A stretch of 32,683 nucleotides of DNA, from assembly GCA_035492055.1 (NCBI GenBank), contig DATJJR010000037.1, positions 1-32,683 of the forward strand, in the 5' to 3' direction. Positions within the stretch are counted from its first letter, which is position 1. Each line of letters starts with the position of its first letter. Made by a program: the position numbers and the translations under genes. This document shows, in pieces, positions 8,574-16,191 of this stretch. The stretch comes from Ga0074130 sp035492055. GTDB lineage: Bacteria > Pseudomonadota > Gammaproteobacteria > Burkholderiales > Rhodocyclaceae. Below the pieces are notes generated by a model, which worked only from the letters and a program-made list of their open reading frames with translations, had not been told where the DNA came from and ran no database searches.

Positions 8574-9134
8574 TTAAGCCAGTCGCTGCAAGCGCTTTTC
8601 CAATTGGGAGAGATCGTTGCTCAAGCGTTCCACCTCATTTGAAAAGATCGTGGTTTCCTCTAGTGAGGGCAGCGCATTATTTTCGTCGCGTAAATATTCA
8701 ACTGCATTCTCGACAAGATTCTGCGCAGCCTGTTTCTGCCATTGCGTGAAGGCGCGCAGTGCATTGGCAATTCGGTGTGCGGCAATGTCGCCAACGATGT
8801 GCGACAGGTCTTCTTCAATATCCCATGAGAGATTGCGGAGCACGAAGCCGATGGCGTCGGCAAATTCGACGGAACCGTTGATACGCGCGCCGCGCATGAC
8901 TGTATCGCTGCCTTGTATAGCCATGAATGGTGTATCGGCGGGCAAGGCGATTTCTACATCGGACGTCCCACGCCCAGAAACAAAACGGCCTTCTGCCGTA
9001 ACCAACAATTGCAGCCGAAACGGCGGCATTGTAAACAGGGCTTCACGGCCTGCAAAGGGCATAAGCTTTTGCGTCGCCCATGGCGCACGTGCAAGAACGT
9101 GATTCAAGGCAGTGAGAATGGGTTGTTCAAGCAT
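8574..9134 (-). CDS. ubiJ: Ubiquinone biosynthesis accessory factor UbiJ (SCP2 domain)
   Basis: Cytosolic protein of 186 residues with an SCP2 lipid-binding fold over about residues 15-110 and a C-terminal helix rich in E, L and R (about 160-186). UbiJ binds the greasy ubiquinone intermediates in the Ubi metabolon together with UbiK. Downstream position from ubiE in the same direction supports the call. The start at 9134 has only a weak GAG ribosome site and lies eight bases past the T-tract of a terminator-like hairpin, so its expression probably depends on read-through. The usual next gene, ubiB, is missing; the atp terminator follows instead. Confidence 0.85.
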   Translation of the reverse strand: MLEQPILTALNHVLARAPWATQKLMPFAGREALFTMPPFRLQLLVTAEGRFVSGRGTSDVEIALPADTPFMAIQGSDTVMRGARINGSVEFADAIGFVLRNLSWDIEEDLSHIVGDIAAHRIANALRAFTQWQKQAAQNLVENAVEYLRDENNALPSLEETTIFSNEVERLSNDLSQLEKRLQRLA

Positions 9135-9141
9135 GGCTCAA

Positions 9142-9174
9142 GCAGAAAATAAAAACCCCGGACATGCCGGGGTT
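9142..9174 (-). terminator. Intrinsic terminator or attenuator just upstream of ubiJ
   Basis: On the minus strand AACCCCGG pairs with CCGGGGTT (arms 9167-9174 and 9154-9161, five-base loop) and is followed by a T-rich tract over 9142-9155. It comes 20 bases after the Tim44-like gene stop and eight bases before the ubiJ start codon. There is no room for a promoter between hairpin and ubiJ, so it should act as a partial terminator or attenuator. Confidence 0.8.
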
Positions 9175-9194
9175 GGGTGCGCCGGAAGTGTGAA

Positions 9195-10088
9195 TTATCC
9201 CTCAGCTTGCTGGATGCCAGCAACGATCCAACCGGCGGCACCGTCTCGTGGTCGCGTCAGATGCCAGACCTCATTGAAATCCTCCGGTGCGGTGTTTGCT
9301 ACTTCGCGAATCCGGCCTTCGAAGCGCACGCTGGCGATCTCGCGATCTCCTTCCAGGCTCACATCAAGGAGTTCAGCATCCAGCTGCACGACGTCGGTCT
9401 GCTGACGTGAACGACCACGTTCTTCGTATTGCATCTGGACCTCGGCAAAGAGCTCGGGTGCTGTGAAATTGCGAATGTCGGCCATATCACCGCGGTCGTT
9501 AGCGGCTTGCAGGCGCACGAAGGTGATTTTCGCCTGGCGCAGCAAACTGGCGGTGTCAAAGCTTTCGGGAACGGCTGTATCCATGGTGGCGTTTGCGCTG
9601 CTGCCCGTAGTTTCGGTAGCGCGAAATTCGGCTGCGTTTGGTGCGTGTTGGGCATTGCCAGCGTTCGCATACTGCGAGTGATTCGGCGTTTGCTTGCGGG
9701 CGAAGATCATGCGGAGCACGAAGATTGCAGCCATGACCAGCAGCATGATCATGACGATATTGGCAGCGCCTTCACCGAGGCCGAAGTGTGAAAGCAGCGC
9801 TGCGATGCCCAAACCTGCGGCGAGGCCGGCGAGTGGCCCCATCCAGCGGCTCATGCCGGAAGGTTGCGGTGCAGGTACGGGTGTAGCGCCAGGAGCGGGC
9901 TTGGCAGCTTGTGTGGGCGCGGTGGTGTTTTGCGTGGGTGCGGCATCGCGACGCATAATGCTGCTGTCGCGCTTCATTCCGGTGGAGCTGCTGCCGCCAA
10001 GTCGCTTGGCTTCGGCGTCCGGAATCATTGCGCCGTTCAGTGCTACAGCAATAACCGCCGCGAAGGCGGTGCTCAAAATGCGTTTCAT
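9195..10088 (-). CDS. Exported or membrane Tim44-like domain protein
   Basis: Protein of 297 residues. A signal peptide covers about residues 1-27 (ending DAEA), then a polar linker rich in P, A, T and Q (30-80), two hydrophobic segments (about 83-100 and 109-130), and a C-terminal Tim44-like domain from about 175 to the end. The start at 10088 has GAGGAGAAT upstream; longer in-frame extensions were rejected as they lack a signal peptide and a ribosome site. Genes of this kind commonly lie between ubiE and ubiJ in betaproteobacteria. Its function is unknown; the Tim44 fold suggests membrane association or lipid/protein binding. Confidence 0.8.
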   Translation of the reverse strand: MKRILSTAFAAVIAVALNGAMIPDAEAKRLGGSSSTGMKRDSSIMRRDAAPTQNTTAPTQAAKPAPGATPVPAPQPSGMSRWMGPLAGLAAGLGIAALLSHFGLGEGAANIVMIMLLVMAAIFVLRMIFARKQTPNHSQYANAGNAQHAPNAAEFRATETTGSSANATMDTAVPESFDTASLLRQAKITFVRLQAANDRGDMADIRNFTAPELFAEVQMQYEERGRSRQQTDVVQLDAELLDVSLEGDREIASVRFEGRIREVANTAPEDFNEVWHLTRPRDGAAGWIVAGIQQAEG

Positions 10089-10150
10089 GGATTCTCCTCG
10101 ATGATGTGGCTTGTAAATCCAAGCCGCACAACCAAGCGGAGAACCTGGTT

Positions 10151-10882
10151 TTACAGCTTGTAACCGCGGTGCAGCGCCACAACGCCCGCAGTCATGTTGA
10201 AGTATTCGACACGTTCTAAGCCGACTTGTTCCATCATGCCGGCCAATGTTTTTTGATCCGGATGCATGCGAATCGATTCGGCCAGGTAGCGATAACTGCC
10301 GGCGTCGCCCGCAACCTTCTCGCCCAGCCAAGGCAGAATCTTGAACGAGTAAAGATCGTAGGCCTTGGACAGTGGCTCCCAGACCTTGGAGAATTCAAGT
10401 ACCAGCAGGCGGCCGCCCGGACGCAGTACACGGCGCATTTCTGCTAATGCCTTGTCTTTATGCGTCATGTTGCGTAAGCCGAAGGCGACGGTAATGATGT
10501 CGAAGTAATTATCGGGGAACGGCAGTTTTTCGGCATCGCATTGTGCTGTTGGTGTGATGCGGCCTTCGTCGAGCAGGCGATCACGACCAACAGTGAGCAT
10601 GGCGTTATTGATATCGGTGAGCCAAACTTGGCCTGATGGGCCGACACGCTTCAAAAACGCAGATGACAGATCGGCGGTACCGCCAGCAACGTCAAGTACA
10701 CGTTCACCGGGACGTGGCGCGGCGATCGAGATGGCAAATTTCTTCCACACACGATGCAAGCCGGCCGACATCAGATCGTTCATGACATCGTAGTTGCTTG
10801 CCACGGAGGAGAATACACCGGCAACACGACCAGCCTTTTCGTTTTCTTCTACGGTTTCAAAACCGAAATGCGTTTGGCTCAT
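10151..10882 (-). CDS. ubiE: Ubiquinone/menaquinone biosynthesis C-methyltransferase UbiE
   Basis: SAM-dependent methyltransferase of 243 residues that adds the C2 methyl group in ubiquinone synthesis (and methylates demethylmenaquinone where present). It starts MSQTHFGFETVEENEK with GAGGA upstream. SAM motif I is VLDVAGGTADLS at about residues 62-73. The family signatures YDVMNDLMSAGLHRVWK and FGLRNMTHKDKAL are present. Seven bases separate it from the DUF971 gene upstream, so the two are one transcript. Confidence 0.96.
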   Translation of the reverse strand: MSQTHFGFETVEENEKAGRVAGVFSSVASNYDVMNDLMSAGLHRVWKKFAISIAAPRPGERVLDVAGGTADLSSAFLKRVGPSGQVWLTDINNAMLTVGRDRLLDEGRITPTAQCDAEKLPFPDNYFDIITVAFGLRNMTHKDKALAEMRRVLRPGGRLLVLEFSKVWEPLSKAYDLYSFKILPWLGEKVAGDAGSYRYLAESIRMHPDQKTLAGMMEQVGLERVEYFNMTAGVVALHRGYKL

Positions 10883-10889
10883 GGTGTCC

Positions 10890-11363
10890 TCAATGGCAAC
10901 CGCAACCACCGTGACCGCCGCCATGACTGCCACCACCACCGTGATGATGATCGTCAGTATCGATGCCGCCGCACATGCCGCCTTGCGCTGCCGCCGTGCG
11001 ACTGGCGCAATTGCTTTTCACGCGACCGAGGTAGTCCATCCACATGGCGTCCTGATGCATGCCCATGTCGTAGAGTAAATCCCATGAATAGATTCCCGTG
11101 TCGTGGCCGTCGGAGAAAACCAGCTTCACGGCGTATTGGCCGACGGGCTGCAGATCGACGACTTCGACGTCCTTCTTGCCGAGCTGCAATGTTTCCTGAC
11201 CCGGGCCATGGCCGCGTACTTCGGCCGATGGCGAGTACACGCGCAGGAATTCATACGGCAGGCGAAAAGCACTGCCATTGTCGAATGCGATTTCCATCAC
11301 ACGTGAAGTCTGATGCAGCTTGATTTCAGTGGGGTTCGGGGTGTTCGGGGTCAGTCCAGCCAT
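10890..11363 (-). CDS. DUF971 (GBBH-like N-terminal) protein with His/Cys-rich tail
   Basis: Protein of 157 residues. Residues about 12-105 form a DUF971 domain, the small fold also found at the N-terminus of gamma-butyrobetaine hydroxylase, recognisable by LPYEFLRVYSPSAEVRGHGP and GIYSWDLLYDMG. The last 30 residues are very rich in G and H with cysteines at 119, 131, 154 and 156 and a histidine triplet at 139-141, a likely metal-binding tail. It is the first gene of the ubiE operon. DUF971 proteins are linked to iron-sulphur or metal handling in other contexts; the exact role here is unknown. Confidence 0.8.
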   Translation of the reverse strand: MAGLTPNTPNPTEIKLHQTSRVMEIAFDNGSAFRLPYEFLRVYSPSAEVRGHGPGQETLQLGKKDVEVVDLQPVGQYAVKLVFSDGHDTGIYSWDLLYDMGMHQDAMWMDYLGRVKSNCASRTAAAQGGMCGGIDTDDHHHGGGGSHGGGHGGCGCH

Positions 11364-11486
11364 GATGCGGCTCCGGGAAGTGCGGAATAGTTTGCAAGGA
11401 TACTCTTCTGCCCTTAATCAAGCCAGTTTCGGTCTGTTTGGCGAGGATTCGGCAATAAGTTTGGCAGAGAAAAACTTGTAATCAGA

Positions 11487-11514
11487 TTGTCATGATCTCG
11501 CCATAAACTGCCAT
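11487..11514 (+). promoter_or_regulatory. Candidate Pho box upstream of phoB
   Basis: Three CTGTCAT-like heptamers follow one another: TTGTCAT (11487-11493), TCGCCAT (11498-11504) and CTGCCAT (11508-11514), with spacings of 11 and 10 bases. PhoB binds direct CTGTCAT repeats at about one helical turn. The outer copies match 6/7, the middle one 4/7. The site ends 31 bases before phoB, as expected for autoregulation. A clear -10 box is not visible. Confidence 0.4.
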
Positions 11515-11545
11515 CATCACAAAGAAAATACTCGGGAGACCGCCA

Positions 11546-12235
11546 ATGGCTGCCAACATCCTGCTGGTCGAAGACGAACCTGCGATCCAGACGCTGATCG
11601 CAACTAACCTGCAACGCGCGGGCCACACCGTGCTTGCTTCGGGTGATGCGGAACATGCGCAACGTTTGGTGCATGAAGCGTTGCCGGATTTGATCCTGCT
11701 TGACTGGATGCTGCCTGGCATGTCCGGTGTGGATTTCGCGCGCCGACTGCGTGCCGATGAACGGACGCGCGAAGTGCCGATCATTATGCTGACGGCGCGT
11801 ACGGAAGAACGCGACAAGGTGCTCGGTCTTGAAACGGGCGCTGATGATTACATTACCAAGCCCTTCTCGCCGCGCGAACTGGTGGCGCGTATCAAGGCCG
11901 TGCTGCGCCGCCGTGCGCCGCAAGTGACCGAGGACGTGGTTGAAATCGGCCGCTTGCGTCTTGACCCGGCCACGCACCGTGTCGCAGCCGATGGCATGCC
12001 GATCAGCCTTGGCCCGACCGAGTTTCGCCTGTTGCATTACCTCATGACCCATCCGGAGCGCGTGCACTCGCGCACGCAGTTGCTCGATGGCGTGTGGGGC
12101 GATCATGTCTTCGTTGAAGAGCGGACCGTGGATGTGCATGTGCGCCGCTTGCGCAGCGCGCTCGAAGCCTCCGGCACCGATGCGTTGATTCAGACCGTTC
12201 GCGGCGCCGGCTACCGACTTTCCGCGACCCAATAA
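11546..12235 (+). CDS. phoB: Phosphate regulon response regulator PhoB
   Basis: OmpR/PhoB-class transcription factor of 229 residues. The receiver domain (1-120) has the acidic pair E9/D10, the phosphorylated D53 in LLDWMLPG, T83 and K105. A winged-helix DNA-binding domain follows (about 130-228) with VWGDHVFVEERTVDVHVRRLR. GGGAG precedes the ATG. phoR follows after 14 bases, and a candidate Pho box lies upstream. The pair could in principle be another OmpR-class system, but PhoR's architecture and the sequence pattern favour PhoB. Confidence 0.93.
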   Translation: MAANILLVEDEPAIQTLIATNLQRAGHTVLASGDAEHAQRLVHEALPDLILLDWMLPGMSGVDFARRLRADERTREVPIIMLTARTEERDKVLGLETGADDYITKPFSPRELVARIKAVLRRRAPQVTEDVVEIGRLRLDPATHRVAADGMPISLGPTEFRLLHYLMTHPERVHSRTQLLDGVWGDHVFVEERTVDVHVRRLRSALEASGTDALIQTVRGAGYRLSATQ

Positions 12236-12249
12236 CCGCGTCCCATATC

Positions 12250-13563
12250 TTGCAGCCGACCCGTTCCATTCCGCTACGAGCCTTGCTCGTGGCGATTCTC
12301 ATCGCCTGTGTTGCTACGCCACTGGCATTGTTCTTTGGTATCGGTATTGCCCTCAGTGCCGCGCTGGCACTGCTTTTCTTGATCTGGTGCATGCATCTCA
12401 CGCAGCTGGCTAAGTTGCTGCGCTGGGCGCGTCAGCCACTTGGTACGCCGGTGCCGGATGGTCCGGGTTTGTGGGCGGATGTGTTTGCGGCGCTCTACCA
12501 ACGTTCGCGCGAACAACGTGAACAGCGCTTAGCCTTGTCTGAAACGCTGGAGCGGTTTCGCATGGTCGCGCAGACGCTGCCCGATGGCGTGGTGATCCTC
12601 GCCGAAGATCTGACCATCGAATGGCTCAACACCAACGCTGAAGTCCACATGGGCCTGTCGTCGCAGCGCGATACTGGTTATCCGATCACCAACCTGTTCC
12701 GCGACGCTGCCTTCATTGAATACCTCAAGGCGCGTCAGTTTGGCTTACCGCTGGAATTGCGCCCGCTGCGTTCAGCCAGCCGCGTCTTGCATCTGCAATT
12801 GGTTCCGTTTGGCGAAACGCAAGCCATGCTGTTGACGCGCGATGTGAGTCAACGCGAAAAACTCGAAACCATGCGTCGCGATTTCGTAGCGAATGTGTCG
12901 CACGAGCTGAAGACGCCGCTTACCGTCGTGTCCGGTTTCATCGAAACGCTGGCCGATGGCCTCGACGACATTCCCAAGGAAGACGCCAAACACTATCTCG
13001 ATCTCGCTGCGGATCAGGCGGGCCGCATGCAACAGCTGATCGAGGATTTGTTGATCTTGTCCTCACTGGAAGCTGGTTCACCACCACCACATGAAGAGGA
13101 AGTGACGGTCGCTGCATTGTTGGCCGACGTGCGTGGTGAAATCACGACGCTCTCCAACGGGCGTCACATGATTACGGTTGAAAACAATGGACCGACCAGT
13201 CTGCGTGGCAGCGCCAAGGAGTTGCGCAGCGTGTTCGGCAATCTTGCCAGCAATGCTGTGCGCTATACGCCGGATAGCGGTTGTGTCGCCTTGCGCTGGC
13301 AACGTTTGCCCGATGGCGGCGGCGAGTTTTCCGTGGTTGACAGTGGCATTGGCATTGCCGCCGAACATATTCCGCGCCTGACCGAGCGCTTCTATCGCGT
13401 TGATCGCGGGCGGTCGCGTGATACCGGCGGCACCGGGCTCGGACTTGCCATCGTCAAACATGCGCTCGAGCGTCATCAAGCCGAGCTTGTCGTCACTAGC
13501 GAACCGGGTAAAGGCAGCGTTTTTAGTGCACGCTTCCCGGCGCATCGGGTCAGCACGAACTGA
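12250..13563 (+). CDS. phoR: Phosphate regulon sensor histidine kinase PhoR
   Basis: Membrane histidine kinase of 437 residues. Two hydrophobic segments near the N-terminus (about 9-30 and 33-50) are joined without a periplasmic loop, followed by a PAS domain (about 100-200). Phospho-acceptor H218 lies in VSHELKTPL, the N box has N331 and N335, and the ATP-lid glycines are DSGIGI (364-369) and GGTGLGL (393-399). PhoR is coupled to the Pst transporter rather than to an external ligand. The start is assigned to TTG at 12250 because no in-frame ATG would keep the membrane anchor; the ribosome site is poor, so translation probably depends on phoB. Confidence 0.92.
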   Translation: MQPTRSIPLRALLVAILIACVATPLALFFGIGIALSAALALLFLIWCMHLTQLAKLLRWARQPLGTPVPDGPGLWADVFAALYQRSREQREQRLALSETLERFRMVAQTLPDGVVILAEDLTIEWLNTNAEVHMGLSSQRDTGYPITNLFRDAAFIEYLKARQFGLPLELRPLRSASRVLHLQLVPFGETQAMLLTRDVSQREKLETMRRDFVANVSHELKTPLTVVSGFIETLADGLDDIPKEDAKHYLDLAADQAGRMQQLIEDLLILSSLEAGSPPPHEEEVTVAALLADVRGEITTLSNGRHMITVENNGPTSLRGSAKELRSVFGNLASNAVRYTPDSGCVALRWQRLPDGGGEFSVVDSGIGIAAEHIPRLTERFYRVDRGRSRDTGGTGLGLAIVKHALERHQAELVVTSEPGKGSVFSARFPAHRVSTN

Positions 13564-13687
13564 GCGCGCAAACAGGCCATCGTGCCCCAATTTAGGGTGC
13601 ACGGTAGCCTCATTGCTATGCCTTGGTGCGTGATGGGGCGTATCTGATGCCCTGACGGCGACTTCGTATATGGCATGACAAATGCTA

Positions 13688-13713
13688 GAAATGGAAATCA
13701 ACAACTCCATTTC
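13688..13713 (+). promoter_or_regulatory. Perfect inverted repeat just upstream of the EAL-GGDEF gene
   Basis: GAAATGGA (13688-13695) and TCCATTTC (13706-13713) are perfect complements with a ten-base loop, ending eight bases before the start codon. No Shine-Dalgarno sequence is visible near that codon. The repeat could be an operator half-site pair or an mRNA hairpin affecting initiation. Confidence 0.4.
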
Positions 13714-13721
13714 GTGCCAGC

Positions 13722-16166
13722 ATGACTCAGCTCATCCTCAAATACGAAGGCCAGTATTCTCCTGACGCGATCTGGGGCCAATATGGCGGCAAGCACTTGG
13801 GCGGCAGCCTGTGGCGCTTTGCCTGCGCCGACGATGCACTCGATACGCTGCTCGACAATATTGTCCGCAATACCGACAGCCAGACCTTGAGCACGACGCT
13901 GGCCTTGCTGCTGAAAGATGATGATTTCGGCAATGCTGCCACTGCGCCTTTGGCGGCGTTGGAAAGCGCAATGCCGGTGCAGGCCATGTACGCGCGGCAA
14001 CGCTATTCCTGGCTGCTTGGTGGGCTTGAACCGCGCATTGAAATGCATCTCCAGCCCATCGTCGACATGCAGGCGAGCGGTCAGGTGTTTGCCTACGAGG
14101 CCTTGTGCCGTCTCCGCGAGCCTGCCGGCGCCTTGTTGCCGGGTGGCGATGCCTTTACGCTGGCGCGCCAGTTGCGTCGCCAGGACGACATGGATCTGGC
14201 TTGCCAATACCTCGCGCTCAAGCGCAAGGCGAAGGAAATCCCGAACGGCACGCCGCTGTTCATGAATGTGATGCCGACGACGCTGCTGCACGAAAGCTGG
14301 ACGGAGCAGTGTCTCGAATGGTTGCAGGTGTTGTCGATCGATCCGCGCGACGTCGTCATCGAAGTCGTGGAAAGCGAGCTGGTCGATGCTTCGCTGCTCG
14401 CCGCGCGTTGCGAAGCGTTGCGTGCAGCCGGCATGCGCATTGCACTCGATGACATGGGCACCGGCTTCAACGGACTGGCGACGCTGGCCATGGTACGGGC
14501 CGAGTTCATCAAGATCGACCGCACGCTGGTGCACGAGGCGCAGGGCAGCCGCGTGCGTGCAGTGTTGCTGGAGGCGATCGTATCGATGGCCGAACGACTT
14601 GGTGCCACCGTTATTGCCGAAGGCCTGGAACGTGCCGAGGACGTCGGTTTTTGCCAGAGCATGGGCATTCGTCTTGGTCAGGGCTATTTCTTTGCACCGC
14701 CGAAAGCGGCGTTGCATGAGCAACCGTTCGCTCTGCCAGCGCTTGATGAAGCATGGCGTGCGCGCCCGCAGGATCGATTCCGTCTGGCCGATGTGGTCGA
14801 ACCAGGCAATACCGTCGATTTGCATGACGACATTGAGTCGGTGCGCAGCCAGTTTCTGCAGAACCCTTCTTTGCCGTGGGTTGTTGTGCTTGATCAGGCG
14901 CAGCCGGTTGGCATGTTGCCGCGCGGGCGTGTGCTGTCGCGCTCCATGCATCAGATCGGCAAGGCCTGCGATCCGATCCGCCGCGTATTGCCGAACAACA
15001 CCACGCTGTCGGCCTTGGCGCGCTCGCTCTACATCAGCCGCGAAGGGCTTGAGCCGTGGGTCGTGGTCGGGGCCGACGGCACGTATCTCGGTACCGTGCA
15101 GCCGATGACATTGATCGCGCAGATCCTCACGCACCGCGAACACGGCGCCAATCTGCATCCGCTGTCGCAGTTGCAGACCGGACCGAGCCTGCGCCAGATG
15201 ATCGAGTCGCGGTTGTCGGGCACCCGCAAGATGGGCCTGACCTACATTGACCTCGATCATTTCAAGTCCTTCAACGACCGCTACGGCTTCATTCGCGGCG
15301 ACGCGATGATTCGCACCTTGGCCGAAATTCTGCGCCGTCTCTTTGTCGGCAAACCGAACCAGGTCCTGGGCCATATCGGCGGTGACGATTTTGTGCTCAT
15401 CATGGAAGAACCCGATCCGGACATGAGCGTATTGCGCCGCCAACTTGAAACCGCCATTGTGCAATTCCATTCACTGGCTTCGCATCTCTACGATCCGGAA
15501 GATCTTGATCGCGGTTTTTTTGCTACGGAAGATGGCAAGCAGCATCCGATTGCTGGCGTGTCGGTGGCGGTGGTCAACGGCCGTACCGGTGCCTTGCCGA
15601 ACAGCATTGCCGCAGCCGAGCGCGCCGCGTATCTCAAGAAACTTGGCAAGGCCGAATGGGGCAGCGTCATCGTGATCGAAGACACGCCGCACCAGATTCA
15701 TCCTGTGCGCACCTTCGGCGACATGGCGCTGTGGCGCGACAATGCATTCGCTGCACTCGGTACGCTGATGAATCATCCGCGCCATCGCGACCCGCACTGT
15801 CTCGATCAGGCGTTCAAGGCATTTCCCTTCTTCGAGATGGTGTTCGAACTCGACGCCAATGGCATGCAACGTTTTCCCAACTGGATCAATCCCGCTATGT
15901 ACGGGCGCATGCGTGCCGGCGGTGCGGGCATCGACCGCAGTGCACAGGAATATTTTGCACGCGTGGCGCAGACCGGCCAGCCGTTTGTGTCGACCATTTA
16001 TCTGTCGTCGGCTTCGGAGGATTTTTGCCTGACACTCGCACAACCACTGTGTGCCGACGACGGCACGCTTAGTGGTGTGTTGGTGGCCGATCTCAATTTG
16101 TCATCGATGGCAGCATTGCTTGATCGACAAGGTACGACCGAACAGGAGGCACGCGCGAGCGCCTGA
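13722..16166 (+). CDS. EAL-CBS-GGDEF protein with C-terminal Cache-like domain (c-di-GMP turnover)
   Basis: Soluble protein of 814 residues with no membrane segment. An EAL phosphodiesterase domain (about 100-335) keeps the metal and catalytic residues: E126 of EAL, N182, E214 or E217, D243/D244, K264, E300 and Q320. Two CBS-like repeats (about 352-470) follow, then a GGDEF domain (about 485-655) with IDLDHFKSFND and the signature GGDDF at 553-557, and no RxxD inhibitory site upstream. The C-terminal 150 residues resemble a Cache/PDC sensor (PFVSTIYLSSASEDFCLTLA in part). The EAL-first order is the reverse of the common GGDEF-EAL arrangement. Phosphodiesterase activity looks likely; the variant GGDDF may be weak or regulatory. 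It converges on a PilZ-like gene. Confidence 0.88.
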   Translation: MTQLILKYEGQYSPDAIWGQYGGKHLGGSLWRFACADDALDTLLDNIVRNTDSQTLSTTLALLLKDDDFGNAATAPLAALESAMPVQAMYARQRYSWLLGGLEPRIEMHLQPIVDMQASGQVFAYEALCRLREPAGALLPGGDAFTLARQLRRQDDMDLACQYLALKRKAKEIPNGTPLFMNVMPTTLLHESWTEQCLEWLQVLSIDPRDVVIEVVESELVDASLLAARCEALRAAGMRIALDDMGTGFNGLATLAMVRAEFIKIDRTLVHEAQGSRVRAVLLEAIVSMAERLGATVIAEGLERAEDVGFCQSMGIRLGQGYFFAPPKAALHEQPFALPALDEAWRARPQDRFRLADVVEPGNTVDLHDDIESVRSQFLQNPSLPWVVVLDQAQPVGMLPRGRVLSRSMHQIGKACDPIRRVLPNNTTLSALARSLYISREGLEPWVVVGADGTYLGTVQPMTLIAQILTHREHGANLHPLSQLQTGPSLRQMIESRLSGTRKMGLTYIDLDHFKSFNDRYGFIRGDAMIRTLAEILRRLFVGKPNQVLGHIGGDDFVLIMEEPDPDMSVLRRQLETAIVQFHSLASHLYDPEDLDRGFFATEDGKQHPIAGVSVAVVNGRTGALPNSIAAAERAAYLKKLGKAEWGSVIVIEDTPHQIHPVRTFGDMALWRDNAFAALGTLMNHPRHRDPHCLDQAFKAFPFFEMVFELDANGMQRFPNWINPAMYGRMRAGGAGIDRSAQEYFARVAQTGQPFVSTIYLSSASEDFCLTLAQPLCADDGTLSGVLVADLNLSSMAALLDRQGTTEQEARASA

Positions 16167-16181
16167 ACGGCACGCTCGCGC
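16153..16181. terminator. Hairpin between convergent EAL-GGDEF and PilZ-like genes
   Basis: GCGCGAGCG (16153-16161) pairs perfectly with CGCTCGCGC (16173-16181) around 11 bases, overlapping the stop codon of the plus-strand gene and lying ten bases past the stop of the minus-strand gene. No T-run is present on either side, so it is at best a weak or Rho-assisted terminator for both genes. Confidence 0.4.
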
Positions 16182-16191
16182 CGGAGGCGGC

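Noticed and set aside
13580..13602. Terminator after phoR
   Set aside because: GTGCCCC and GGGTGCAC can pair only with a bulge, and no T-tract follows.
13698..15470. Long minus-strand open frame (590 codons) opposite the EAL-GGDEF gene
   Set aside because: It is antisense to a gene with clear domain motifs, has H/Q/R-rich composition without any recognisable domain, and results from the codon bias of the real gene.
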